Below, piece by piece: positions 16,924 to 26,042 of a stretch of DNA of 39,065 nucleotides (positions are counted from its first letter, which is position 1; every line of letters begins with the position of its first letter). Made by a program: the position numbers and the translations under genes. Origin of the DNA: an uncultured Clostridium sp. (GTDB taxonomy: Bacteria > Bacillota > Clostridia > TANB77 > CAG-508); contig CANTHA010000003.1 of NCBI GenBank assembly GCA_947653375.1, positions 1 through 39,065 of the forward strand. Reading direction: 5' to 3'. The notes below the pieces were generated by a model, which worked only from the letters and a program-made list of their open reading frames with translations, was not told where the DNA came from and made no database searches.

Positions 16924-18357
16924 TTATTGTTTTGTTGGAATTCTAATTACAACTTCTGTACCTTGTCCAACAACACTTTTAATATCAATACTTCCTCCGT
17001 TTTTATCTAATATTTCTTTTGCAATAGAAAGACCTAAACCAGTTCCGCCCATCTCTCTTGTACGAGCTTTATCTACTCTATAAAATCTTTCAAAAATTCT
17101 TGTCAAATCTTCATCTGGAATACCAATACCATTATCAAATATTTTTATATATGCATCATTATAAACAAAACCTACATAAATCTTTATTTCTCCACCTTCT
17201 GGTGTATATTTTATACTATTAGTTAATATATTTAGTACAACTCTTTCAATATCATATCTTTCAGCATAAACTGGTGGAACATCTGCTGTAACAAAACAAT
17301 TAACTTTATGATTCTTTTTCTTAATTTCAATTGCAAGTTTATCTTGGCATTTTTTAACTAAATCTCCTAAATCAAATGTCTCTTTTTGTGCATCTTTATT
17401 ATTATCATATCTTGATAATGTTAGTAAATCTGTTACTAATCTTGCCATTCTTCTAGCTTCTGAAGCAATAACTCCTAAAAACTTATCTTGTGTTTCTTTA
17501 TCATATTCGCCTTCTAATAAAGTATCAGCATAGCCCATAATTGAAGTAATTGGTGTTTTCAATTCATGAGATACATCAGCAACAAACTCTTTTTGCATAT
17601 TATCTAGCTTTACATGTTCAGTAATATCTTGTATAACTGCAATCATACCATCTGGTCTATCTGATTCATCTTTAAATGGAGCAAAAAACACATTTACATA
17701 TCTATCTTCTACTTGAATTCTTTGTTCTGTAGATGTCCAGGTTTCTAAATAAATTATTTTTTCCATATTAACATCTACTTTAAACTTTTGGAAAATATCT
17801 TCAAAACTATTGTCTTCTGGCCTAATACTTAAAAGTTTTTTTGCTGCAGGATTTATTAGTATTATATCTCCTTCCATGTTAAATGCAATAATTCCATCTG
17901 TCATATGAAGTAGTATAGTTTCTATTTGATTCTTTTGAGTAGAAACTTCACTTAATTTTTGTTTTAATTCAGTTGTCATTATTCCAAATACATTTTCTAA
18001 ATCTCCTACATCTTTACCCTTTTTATTTTTTATTTGCTTTAGATTTTTATCTTCATTAGCAATTTTCTCTGCACTTTGTATTAAATTATTTATTGGATAA
18101 ATTACAAAACGAGAAAGAAATATAGCTACTAATATTCCTATTACTGAAAATAATATACTAGCTATTAATAATATTGTCTTTGTATTTTCATTTATATTAT
18201 TAATTAAATTACTAATTTCAGAATATTCCACAGTTTGTCCTACTTGTGTAGAAAGTATGTTTAGTGAATTAAGAAAAAATATCCCTAATCCACTTATAAT
18301 TAAAATTCCAACTAAAAAAAACACTAATATAATTTTAAATTGTACATTTTTCAACAT
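16924..18357 (-). CDS. WalK/PhoR-like sensor histidine kinase, no adjacent regulator
   Basis: Membrane sensor kinase of 477 aa. Two transmembrane helices (residues ~8-30 and ~62-82) enclose a short extracytoplasmic loop of about 30 residues. HAMP follows (~83-135), then PAS (~145-250), the HisKA dimerisation domain with phosphoacceptor His264 (VADVSHELKTPITS), and the HATPase domain with N box (NILTNSIKYTPEGG), G1 (DNGIGIPDEDL) and G2 (GGTGLGLSIAKEI). The layout matches the WalK/PhoR/VicK class. The loop is much shorter than the extracellular PAS of classical WalK. No response regulator gene is present. It starts one base after the murG stop, so translation is coupled to lipid II synthesis. 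Confidence 0.93.
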   Translation of the reverse strand: MLKNVQFKIILVFFLVGILIISGLGIFFLNSLNILSTQVGQTVEYSEISNLINNINENTKTILLIASILFSVIGILVAIFLSRFVIYPINNLIQSAEKIANEDKNLKQIKNKKGKDVGDLENVFGIMTTELKQKLSEVSTQKNQIETILLHMTDGIIAFNMEGDIILINPAAKKLLSIRPEDNSFEDIFQKFKVDVNMEKIIYLETWTSTEQRIQVEDRYVNVFFAPFKDESDRPDGMIAVIQDITEHVKLDNMQKEFVADVSHELKTPITSIMGYADTLLEGEYDKETQDKFLGVIASEARRMARLVTDLLTLSRYDNNKDAQKETFDLGDLVKKCQDKLAIEIKKKNHKVNCFVTADVPPVYAERYDIERVVLNILTNSIKYTPEGGEIKIYVGFVYNDAYIKIFDNGIGIPDEDLTRIFERFYRVDKARTREMGGTGLGLSIAKEILDKNGGSIDIKSVVGQGTEVVIRIPTKQ

Positions 18358-18358
18358 T

Positions 18359-19483
18359 TTATTTTCTCCTATTTACTAATTTCCTTATTTCATCATATAT
18401 TATATCTTCTGCATCTTTGGTTGAAACTTTTAGTGCATTTTCTCCCATTTGTATCATTTTATTTTTATCAGATATAATTTCTTCTATCTCCTTATTTAAA
18501 ATTTCGCATTGAACATCACTATCTAAAATTATCTTTGCAGAATTTACATTTTCTAATACTTTTGCATTATATAATTGATGATTGTGACTTACATTTGGCA
18601 ATGGAATAAGTATTGAGGCTTTACCTATATTTGCTATTTCTGTAATTGTCATTGCACCACTTCTTGCAACTATTACATCAACAATATTCATAATTTCTTC
18701 CATATTATAAATATAAGGTATAATTTTTATATATTTAATATGATTAATATTTATATTATCTTTTTCTAGTTCTTCCTTTACAATATCATATTGCTTTGGC
18801 CCAGTAGCCCATATAAGTTGATAATTTCTATTTTTATGCTGTTTTGTTATATTTAAAATTGCTTCATTAATTTTCTTGGCACCTTGACTACCACCAAACA
18901 CTAAAACAATTGGCTTATCAGAATTTAGCCCTATATCTTTCAATATTTTCTCTTTTTGTTCTTTAGAAAATTCCTTTTTGTGTACTTTTACTGGTGTTCC
19001 TGTAAAAACAACATTTTTTGATTTTTTTATTCTTGATATTGCATCTTTAAATGATACTAATATAGTATCTGTTTTGTTTGCTAACATTTTTACCGCTTTT
19101 CCTGGAAAAGCGTTGCTTTCATGTAATACTGTTGGTATTTTTAATTTATTTGCTACAGTTATTGTTGCTCCACATATATATCCACCAGTGCCAATAACAA
19201 CATCTGGTTTAAATTCTTTTATTATTCTTTTTGCTTCACTAAATCCCTTTAATGTTTTACAGATTTTTTTTAGATTTTCTATTGATACTTTTTTACTTAA
19301 TCCATATGCATCAATTGTTTTCAATTTATATCCTGCTCTTGGAACTAAATCATTTTCTAAACCTCTAGTTGTACCAATAAACATTATTTCAGAATTGTTT
19401 TCTTCTTTTTTTATTTTATTAGCAATAGCTAACCCAGGATTAATATGTCCTGCTGTTCCTGCTGCTGCAATAATAACTCTCAT
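18359..19483 (-). CDS. murG: MurG, UDP-GlcNAc transferase to lipid I
   Basis: GT28 family glycosyltransferase of 374 aa that adds GlcNAc to lipid I, making lipid II at the inner membrane face. The N-terminal domain starts with the glycine-rich AAAGTAGHINPGLAIA and carries GTGGYICGATI and HESNAFPGKA. The C-terminal donor-binding domain has VFGGSQGAKKINEAI, and then ARSGAMTITEIANIGKASILIPLP. All family motifs are intact. The ATG follows a GAGGAA site. It lies downstream of the ftsW/spoVE gene and directly abuts the sensor kinase. Confidence 0.97.
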   Translation of the reverse strand: MRVIIAAAGTAGHINPGLAIANKIKKEENNSEIMFIGTTRGLENDLVPRAGYKLKTIDAYGLSKKVSIENLKKICKTLKGFSEAKRIIKEFKPDVVIGTGGYICGATITVANKLKIPTVLHESNAFPGKAVKMLANKTDTILVSFKDAISRIKKSKNVVFTGTPVKVHKKEFSKEQKEKILKDIGLNSDKPIVLVFGGSQGAKKINEAILNITKQHKNRNYQLIWATGPKQYDIVKEELEKDNININHIKYIKIIPYIYNMEEIMNIVDVIVARSGAMTITEIANIGKASILIPLPNVSHNHQLYNAKVLENVNSAKIILDSDVQCEILNKEIEEIISDKNKMIQMGENALKVSTKDAEDIIYDEIRKLVNRRK

Positions 19484-19501
19484 TTAATATTCCTCACTTT
19501 T

Positions 19502-20633
19502 TTATTTTGCACTTGCTCTTGATATATTCAGTAAAATGCCCATCTCACACAGTAATATAAATAATGCTGTTCCTCCGATAACTGAAAAATGGTAATGGCA
19601 TACCTGTTGCTGGCATAGAAGACGTTACAACAGCTACATTAATTATGACTTGTATAGCAACTAAAGCTGTTATACCAATTGCCATTAAACTTCCAAACAT
19701 ATCAGGTGCTCTCATTGCTATTAAAATTCCTCTCCATATAAATATTGCAAATAATACTAAAACTGCCATAGTTCCTATAAATCCTAATTCTTCACCTAAT
19801 ATAGAAAATATAAAATCATTATGTGGTTCTGGTATATATAAAAACTTTTGCTTACTTTCTCCAAGTCCTACACCAAATAAACCTCCTGACCCTATTGCAT
19901 ATAGACTTTGTATAACTTGCCAACCATTACCTGTTGCATCTTTCCATGGATCTAAAAATGTCATAATTCTCTGTAATCTATATGGTTCTATAATAATTAA
20001 TAGTATCATTGCTGGAACACCTGCTATTCCTCCTGTAGCTAGGAAATGGCAAAATTTACATCCTCCCATTATCATCATAATACTACAAATTCCTATAATT
20101 ACTATTGAAGCACTAAAATGTGGCTGTAATAGCAATAAACCTATTATCGGCGCTAATAGTATAATATGTTTTATAAATCCATTTCCATATTTCTCTAATT
20201 TATCTCTATTTTTTACTAATATTCCTGCATAGAAAATAATCATTAATAACTTAACAATTTCAGAAGGTTGAACAGATAAAGTTTCAGTTATATATATCCA
20301 TCTTTTTGCTCCATTTACTGTCTTTCCAGCAACTAATACTAATACCAATAAAAGAAAAGCAACAATCCATGCATGTTTATAAAATTTTTGGTAAAATCTA
20401 TAATCAATTTTTGATATAAACATCATTGCAATAATTCCTAAAACTGCAAATATTAATTGTTTTGAAAAATAAGAATAGCTATTTCCACTTTCAGCAAGAG
20501 CAGATGGTGAACTTGCTGATAATACCATAATTAACCCTATTGATAACAATAACAATATTGTTATTAATAAAGTAAAATCTATTGGATTATTTAAAAAACT
20601 TGAAAAACTTTTTTCTTTTCTTTTTCTAGCCAT
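19502..20633 (-). CDS. ftsW: SEDS glycosyltransferase FtsW/SpoVE, needs a +1 frameshift
   Basis: Polytopic SEDS-family peptidoglycan polymerase of the septum (FtsW) or spore cortex (SpoVE); sequence alone does not separate the two. About ten transmembrane helices are visible, with the family motifs KTVNGAKRWI, VQPSEIVKLLMI, the catalytic-site Asp in FLDPWKDATGNGWQ, and EPHNDFIFSILGEELG. In frame zero the protein runs to ATGMPLPFFSY (residue 352), then reads CGG AGG AAC and stops 11 codons later at 19545 with a non-family tail. Skipping one C (plus-strand g at 19577) restores GGTALFILLCEMGILLNISR and a stop at 19502, 376 aa in all. The shift falls exactly at the conserved SYGGT motif. Starts ATG, 34 bp after mraY. 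Confidence 0.9.
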
Positions 20634-20667
20634 TTTTATTACTTCCTTTATTTATTTTACTATAATT

Positions 20668-21648
20668 TTATATAGCATTTAGTCCAATTATGCATAGTAC
20701 AAGAGTTATTATACTAAAAGCTATAACAACTTTACTTTCTTTCCAGCCTGATAATTCTAAATGATGATGCAAAGGTGCCATTTTAAAAATTCTATTACCT
20801 GTTTTCTTAAAATATACTACTTGCAAAATAACAGATATTGTTTCAATTACTGGTATTAAAGCTATTATCAATAAAATAAATGGTATTTTTATATAAAGTG
20901 CCATAGCTGAAATAACTCCACCTAACAATAATGAACCTGTATCTCCCATAAATACTTTAGCTGGGTGTAAATTAAATGTAAGGAATCCTAGTATACTCCC
21001 TATAACTATACTTCCAAATATACCTATTTCTTGTATTCCAAATGATAAACCAATTATAGTTAAACATGTTATTATAATTGCGCTAATACTAGAAGATAAA
21101 CCATCTATTCCATCTGTTAAATTTATTGCATTTGTAGTTCCTAATATTACAATAATTGCAAATGGAATATATAGATAAATAGGCATATTTATATTTTGTT
21201 TTATAATTGGAATATATGTGTTTGTTTCTAAATGTAGTCCATATACCAAATAAATTACATATGCTACTGAAATTAATAATAATCCTAACATTTTATAACT
21301 TGGTTGCAATCCTTTAGTGTTTTTTAAAACCAGTTTTTTAAAATCATCTATAAATCCAATTAGACCAAAACCTATTGTAAGTAGCAGTATAGGTAATAAT
21401 TTATCAGCTAATTCATGTTGATTATTTATCGAAAAAAATATGTAAGTTCCAGTTACCATTATTATCATTGAAATAATCATAATAATTCCTCCCATTGTGG
21501 GAGTTCCCTGTTTTTTCAAATGCGATTTAGGGCCATCATCTCTTTCAATTTGTCCTATTTTCAGTTTTCTTAAAATAGGAATTATTATTACTCCTAATAG
21601 AATAGCTAAAATAAATGATATAATTAATACTACTGTCTCAAATCTCAA
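20668..21648 (-). CDS. mraY: Phospho-MurNAc-pentapeptide transferase MraY
   Basis: Integral membrane transferase of 326 aa that moves phospho-MurNAc-pentapeptide to undecaprenyl phosphate, making lipid I. Ten transmembrane helices are expected. Family motifs are intact: KKQGTPTMGG near the N-terminus, DDFKKLVLKNTKGL, NAINLTDGIDGLSS, VFMGDTGSLLLGG and MAPLHHHLELSGWKE (catalytic His cluster). The start is TTG (21648), accepted because it gives the normal MraY N-terminus, and an AAAGG sits about 12 nt upstream. It follows murE by 68 bp containing a small inverted repeat. Confidence 0.96.
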   Translation of the reverse strand: MRFETVVLIISFILAILLGVIIIPILRKLKIGQIERDDGPKSHLKKQGTPTMGGIIMIISMIIMVTGTYIFFSINNQHELADKLLPILLLTIGFGLIGFIDDFKKLVLKNTKGLQPSYKMLGLLLISVAYVIYLVYGLHLETNTYIPIIKQNINMPIYLYIPFAIIVILGTTNAINLTDGIDGLSSSISAIIITCLTIIGLSFGIQEIGIFGSIVIGSILGFLTFNLHPAKVFMGDTGSLLLGGVISAMALYIKIPFILLIIALIPVIETISVILQVVYFKKTGNRIFKMAPLHHHLELSGWKESKVVIAFSIITLVLCIIGLNAI

Positions 21649-21679
21649 TATTACTCAAACCTTTCTATTTGTAAGTTAT

Positions 21680-21712
21680 TTGACAGAAGCTTGTTTTTAT
21701 AGCTCCTGTCAA
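21680..21712. other. Inverted repeat between murE and mraY
   Basis: TTGACAG (21680-21686) pairs with CTGTCAA (21706-21712), extended inward by AGCT pairs after one mismatch. The loop is T-rich. It may be an attenuator or processing hairpin immediately after murE. Confidence 0.4.
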
Positions 21713-21716
21713 CACT

Positions 21717-23192
21717 TTATTTTTTTAATTTTTCTACTAAATCTTTTACTATAATTCTTTCATCAAAAGGATGTTTTACACCATTAATTTCTTGATATGG
21801 CTCATGTCCTTTACCAGCCAAAACAATAATATCTCTTTTATTTGCAATTTTAATAGCTTGTTTTATTGCTTCAACTCTATCTACTATTACAGTATATTTT
21901 CCTTTTGTCTTCTTCATTCCTTCTTCAATTTCATTAACTATTTTTTCAGGATCTTCTGTTCTAGGATTATCAGATGTTATTATAGTATAATCTGCTATTC
22001 TTCCAGATATTTCTCCCATTATTGCTCTTTTACTTGTATCTCTATCTCCACCACATCCAAAAACAGATATAACTCTTCCTCTTGTATAACTTTTTACTGC
22101 TTGAAGAATACTTTGTAAACTTTCTGGTGAATGTGCATAATCAATCATAATTGGTATTTCTAATTCATTATCTACTAGCTCTGATCTCCCTGGAACTCTA
22201 ACTTCCATTAAAGCTTCTTTTATAACTTCTGGAGATACTCCAAACTTTTGAGCAACACATATTGCTGCTAATGAGTTATATACACTAAATCTTCCTGGAA
22301 TTCCAGTCTTCATTCTTTCATTTCTGTCTGTTACCTTTACTCTAAAATCAACATAAGAATTTGTAATTGTAATATCTTTAGCCAATACATTTGCGAAATT
22401 ATCAATTCCATATGTTGTTATATTATTATCTGGAAATAAATTAGGAATTTTTGCCCCATGTAAATCATCAGTATTTACAATTCCTGTTTTACACATTTCA
22501 AATAATTTTAGTTTTGATTTAAAATAATCCTCCATATCTGGATGTTCGTTTTCACTAATATGATCTTCTGAAAAGTTTGTAAATAATACAATATCAAAAT
22601 TACATCCATCAACTCTGTGTAATTTTAAACTTTGTGAAGAGACTTCCATAACTACAACTTCTACACCTTCATTTACCATTTGTGCAAATATTTTTTGCAA
22701 TTCCAAACTTTCAGGAGTTGTTCTATCACTATCTTTTACTTTTTTACCATTTATATATGTTGCAATTGTTCCTATTAATCCTACTTTTTTTCCTGATTTT
22801 TCTAATATTTCTTTTATCATGAAAGTTGTTGTTGTTTTTCCTTTTGTTCCTGTTACACCAATCAACTTAAATTTATTAGATGGGTTATCATAAAAATTTG
22901 CTGAACAAATTGCTAATGCTTCTCTTGTATTTTTTGCCATAATTATAGTAGTTTCAGCTGGTATTTTAAGTTCTTTTAAATTACAACCTTCTTCAACTAA
23001 AACTGCTATTGCACCATTTTCAATTGCATTTTCAATATATTGATGACCATCAACTGAAAATCCTTTTATAGCAACAAATAAAAAATCTCCTTTTACTTCC
23101 TTTGAATTTTTTTCAATTCCTTTAATGTCTAAGTCTAAATTTCCTCTTACTTTTAAACCTTCTATTCCTATTAAAATTTCTTTTAACTTCAT
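21717..23192 (-). CDS. murE: UDP-MurNAc-tripeptide synthetase MurE (meso-DAP type)
   Basis: Cytoplasmic Mur ligase of 491 aa adding the third amino acid to UDP-MurNAc-L-Ala-D-Glu. The N-terminal substrate domain is followed by the ATP-binding loop GVTGTKGKTTTTFMI, the central TTPESLELQK, MEVSSQSLKLHRV and the C-terminal IMIDYAHSPESLQ. The specificity motif is DNPR (TSDNPRTEDP), which in this family marks meso-diaminopimelate rather than lysine. It is the first gene of the second dcw block (murE-mraY-ftsW-murG-kinase-398 aa). The ATG follows AAGGATTG, a modest site. Confidence 0.96.
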   Translation of the reverse strand: MKLKEILIGIEGLKVRGNLDLDIKGIEKNSKEVKGDFLFVAIKGFSVDGHQYIENAIENGAIAVLVEEGCNLKELKIPAETTIIMAKNTREALAICSANFYDNPSNKFKLIGVTGTKGKTTTTFMIKEILEKSGKKVGLIGTIATYINGKKVKDSDRTTPESLELQKIFAQMVNEGVEVVVMEVSSQSLKLHRVDGCNFDIVLFTNFSEDHISENEHPDMEDYFKSKLKLFEMCKTGIVNTDDLHGAKIPNLFPDNNITTYGIDNFANVLAKDITITNSYVDFRVKVTDRNERMKTGIPGRFSVYNSLAAICVAQKFGVSPEVIKEALMEVRVPGRSELVDNELEIPIMIDYAHSPESLQSILQAVKSYTRGRVISVFGCGGDRDTSKRAIMGEISGRIADYTIITSDNPRTEDPEKIVNEIEEGMKKTKGKYTVIVDRVEAIKQAIKIANKRDIIVLAGKGHEPYQEINGVKHPFDERIIVKDLVEKLKK

Positions 23193-23384
23193 TAAAAATC
23201 AATCCTTCCGATTATAATCTATTTATTACTTATATGCTATAATAATAGATCCTAGATTTATTAAACATTAAAAACAAAGTCTTGTTTTTAACTTTTTATA
23301 TTATATAACTAAAATTTATTTTTGTATAGAGTATTTTGTATTTTTTTCACTTTATTAGTAACTATTCGTTACTAGTCAGATTAC

Positions 23385-23420
23385 TCCTATATTTTTTAGT
23401 GAAAAAACTTAATATATTAT
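23385..23420. repeat. Dispersed 36-bp repeat, copy B
   Basis: Matches 11521-11556 at 33 of 36 bases. It lies about 190-230 bp upstream of murE on the minus strand. Only two copies are in this window. Confidence 0.55.
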
Positions 23421-23679
23421 CTTTAAAATACCGCGTAAGCGACCAACAAGATTACAGTATGTTATGTTATTACAGACTGTTCATAGTTGGAAGTTACGAA
23501 TAACTTTTTAATAAAAATATATTACATCAAATAGTTATCTCTATTATATTCTATGCAATTAAGTTAATGTTTAATATGTTTATCATAAAATGTTATTTTC
23601 TTTTTCTACTTAAACTATTATTGCATTTGCATTTTTCTATATTAACTTTATATTTCTTTCATTTGTAAAATTACATAAA

Positions 23680-23713
23680 AAAAGAAGAAATCTTATATAA
23701 AACTTCTTCTTTT
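23680..23713 (-). terminator. Terminator of spoVT
   Basis: A perfect 10-bp stem (AAAAGAAGAA 23680-23689, TTCTTCTTTT 23704-23713) with a 14-nt loop is followed on the minus strand by a run of T. It lies about 120 bp past the spoVT stop. Confidence 0.65.
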
Positions 23714-23830
23714 CTAAAGTTTTTCACATTGAGTATTGAACAAAATTCTCATTAATGATTACTAATAAATTTTTAAAATATCTAAATAATAAAAATTTCT
23801 TATATTTTTTATAAATTAATAATATAGAAA

Positions 23831-24385
23831 CTATATTTCCATTTGACTTCCCAAAAAAGTTGCTGCTGATTGAGCTACTTTCTTTTCTACATCATTCATT
23901 TTTTCATTTGATTCTTTAGACATTAAAATTACTGTACCAATAGTATCACCATTTGAAAGAATTGGATAAACTATTTGTGCATTATTCTTTCTTTCATTAC
24001 TATCATTTTTTGTTATTGGAATAGCTATATCACTATTCTCTGTACTTGTATACACTTCTTTATCTTCCATTAATTGTTCCAATTCATTACTTATATCTTT
24101 TTCTAAAAATTCCTTTTTTGATCCACCTGATACTGCAATTATTGTATCTTTATCTGTTATACAGGCTATATGTCCTGTAGTCTTTGATAAAGTCTCTGCA
24201 TAACCTGACGCAAATTCTGAAAGTTCTCCAATTGGAGAATATTTTTTTAATATAACTTGCCCTTCTCTATCTGTAAATATTTCTAATGGATCACCTTCTT
24301 TTATTCTTAAAGTCTTTCTAATTTCTTTTGGAATTACAACTCTTCCTAAATCATCTATTCTTCTTACAACTCCAGTTGCTTTCAT
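23831..24385 (-). CDS. spoVT: Stage V sporulation regulator SpoVT
   Basis: Forespore transcription factor of 184 aa, normal length. The N-terminal AbrB-type swapped-hairpin DNA-binding domain is residues 1-~50 (MKATGVVRRIDDLGRVVIPK, then EIRKTLRIKEGDPLEIF). The C-terminal GAF-like domain runs from ~56 to 184 (HIACITDKDTIIAVSGG, PILSNGDTIGTVILMS). In Bacillus SpoVT modulates the SigG regulon. The ATG has a strong AGGAGG. It is downstream of comFC by about 120 bp and has its own terminator. Upstream sequence holds GNATA-like motifs, but none with a convincing SigG -10. Confidence 0.96.
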   Translation of the reverse strand: MKATGVVRRIDDLGRVVIPKEIRKTLRIKEGDPLEIFTDREGQVILKKYSPIGELSEFASGYAETLSKTTGHIACITDKDTIIAVSGGSKKEFLEKDISNELEQLMEDKEVYTSTENSDIAIPITKNDSNERKNNAQIVYPILSNGDTIGTVILMSKESNEKMNDVEKKVAQSAATFLGSQMEI

Positions 24386-24502
24386 AATTTTCCTCCTTTT
24401 TAAATTTATGTCTACTTTTATTTTTTCTAAAAAGGGAAAAATTATACATTATTTTTTTATTTTTATAAATTAATAAAATTATGCTTTTAAATTCAAACAA
24501 TT

Positions 24503-25204
24503 TTAATCTTTTGCTATTGTAAAAACACTAATTTTCTCTATGTTAGATTTTATTAAAGTTTTATAACATTCCATTGCAGTATTTCCAGTTGTATAAATAT
24601 CATCAAATAATATTATTTTTTTATTTTCTAAATTTTTTACATTTCTCAAAATATAAGCATTTTTAGTATTCTTCTGCCTTTCTTCTTTACTTAATTTACT
24701 TTGCTCAATATTATTTTTTACTTTTAACAACGAATTGTTATTACATTCAATATTTAATTTATTAGCTATTTCATTACTAATTAAATAACTTTGATTATAT
24801 CCTCTATCTTTCATCCTTTGTTTACTAATAGGTACCGGAATTATTGTATTATAAGACTTTAACATATTACAAAACTCCTTATTGCTTAAAATAAAATTTG
24901 AAATACTTCTAAAAAGATAAGATTTATTATTAAATTTATAGTCTAATAACATTTTTCTTATTATTCCTTCATATCTAAAAATATATAAATGATCAAAAGA
25001 AATACATTCACTTTTTACTATTTCTATTTTAAATTCTGATTCAGATTTTAAAAGATTTTCACATTTTTTACATAAATAATTTTTATTAAATTTGCCACAA
25101 ATACCACATACAGGTGGATAAACGGTTTGTATCATATTTGGTATAATATTGGATATATTTTTTGTTATATTAGATTTAAAATATTTGATTTGTTTTAATT
25201 GCAT
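24503..25204 (-). CDS. comFC: ComF-family phosphoribosyltransferase-like protein
   Basis: A 233-aa cytoplasmic protein of the ComFC/GntX type, linked to DNA uptake and single-strand handling in other Firmicutes. The N-terminal zinc-ribbon has Cys33, Cys36, Cys45 and Cys48 (VCGICG, LCKKC). The C-terminal type I PRTase domain holds IIPVPISKQRMKDRGYNQS and the PRPP loop IILFDDIYTTGNTA. The ATG overlaps the 3' end of the transposase gene by 29 nt in another frame, and its AGGAGG lies inside that gene, so the two are translationally coupled. comF commonly follows recD2 in Clostridia, and here the transposase separates them. Confidence 0.9.
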   Translation of the reverse strand: MQLKQIKYFKSNITKNISNIIPNMIQTVYPPVCGICGKFNKNYLCKKCENLLKSESEFKIEIVKSECISFDHLYIFRYEGIIRKMLLDYKFNNKSYLFRSISNFILSNKEFCNMLKSYNTIIPVPISKQRMKDRGYNQSYLISNEIANKLNIECNNNSLLKVKNNIEQSKLSKEERQKNTKNAYILRNVKNLENKKIILFDDIYTTGNTAMECYKTLIKSNIEKISVFTIAKD

Positions 25205-25946
25205 TTAACCTCCTGTATACTGTTGCTTTACTTAATTGTAAAGCTTCTGCTAACTCTGGTTTTGTGTAATTATATTCTCTATAAATAATATAAGAAATAA
25301 ATCTTTGAAATAATATTATATCTTTTCGTACTTGCTCAAAATATACTTTTTCTAATTCTATAAATTCGTTTAATATATCTTTTAAACTTATATCATCCTT
25401 ATCAAAATTTAAATTTTCGTATTTTATAGAATGGAATTGATTTAAATAATTTTTATCTGAATTAAATACTATTGAAAAATTATTAGAATTGACAAATTCT
25501 TTTGGATTATTATATTCTTGATAGGATGAAAAATAGTACTCTTCCTCATTTTCTACCATTTTTGCCTTAACAGGATTCATATGAATATATTTAATACATG
25601 CTAGTAATTGCTGTTTATTAATTATTGCTTTAGATGTGAACCTATTTCTAAATACATAACCTACTCTATTTTTTCTTCTATTATAATACATTGCATATTG
25701 TGAATTGACCTCTTTCATAAAGCAACTAATATCATTTATATTTTTTGCATATAGCAACATATGAACATGATTATCCATTATACAATATGCAATTATATCT
25801 ATATCAAATTTTTCTTGATATTTTTTCATTAATGACAAATACTTTAACTTTTCTACCCTTTCTTCAAAAATATATTCTCTGTTAAATCCTTGACACATTT
25901 GGTGAATAAATAGACTTTCCAATAGATTTCTAGCTTTTCTTGGCAT
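25176..25946 (-). CDS. REP-associated Y1 (IS200-like) transposase, RAYT
   Basis: Single-strand DNA transposase-like protein of 256 aa. The Y1 domain has the HUH motif MDNHVHMLL (His60, His62), followed by the tyrosine helix SQYAMYYNRR (Tyr84-Tyr88) and GYVFRNRFTSKAI, then CIKYIHMNPVKAKMV, all hallmarks of the TnpA-REP branch. The C-terminal ~30 residues (YTKPELAEALQLSKATVYRR) form a helix-turn-helix, an addition seen in Firmicute RAYTs. All key residues are present, so it may be active or domesticated. It has its own promoter (25983-26011) and a REP-like palindrome 97 bp upstream (26043-26083). It lies between recD2 and comFC and overlaps the latter. Confidence 0.9.
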   Translation of the reverse strand: MPRKARNLLESLFIHQMCQGFNREYIFEERVEKLKYLSLMKKYQEKFDIDIIAYCIMDNHVHMLLYAKNINDISCFMKEVNSQYAMYYNRRKNRVGYVFRNRFTSKAIINKQQLLACIKYIHMNPVKAKMVENEEEYYFSSYQEYNNPKEFVNSNNFSIVFNSDKNYLNQFHSIKYENLNFDKDDISLKDILNEFIELEKVYFEQVRKDIILFQRFISYIIYREYNYTKPELAEALQLSKATVYRRLNAIKTNQIF

Positions 25947-25982
25947 TTTACCTCCTTTTTTGTCAATATTAATATAATTAAT

Positions 25983-26011
25983 ATTATACTACCAACATAT
26001 AGTGTTTTCAA
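25983..26011 (-). promoter_or_regulatory. Predicted promoter of the RAYT-comFC unit
   Basis: On the minus strand TTGAAA (26006-26011), 17-bp spacer, TATAAT (25983-25988), then about 35 nt to the ATG with AGGAGG. A 9+3+9-bp palindrome (AATATTAAT/ATTAATATT, 25965-25985) overlaps the -10 and start region and could be an operator. Confidence 0.65.
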
Positions 26012-26042
26012 TAAATTTTCGTCGCACTTTTCTACATTAACT

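Larger units (their letters stand above)
23193..23830. other. Noncoding region between spoVT and murE
   Basis: No supported gene in about 640 bp. It contains the spoVT terminator (23680-23713), a TAGTAAC/GTTACTA hairpin near 23364-23382, and copy B of the 36-bp repeat (23385-23420). A short GC-richer patch (CCGCGTAAGCGACC) follows near 23432. A TATAAT-like sequence near 23211-23216 could be the murE -10 box, but I see no good -35 for it. Confidence 0.4.
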
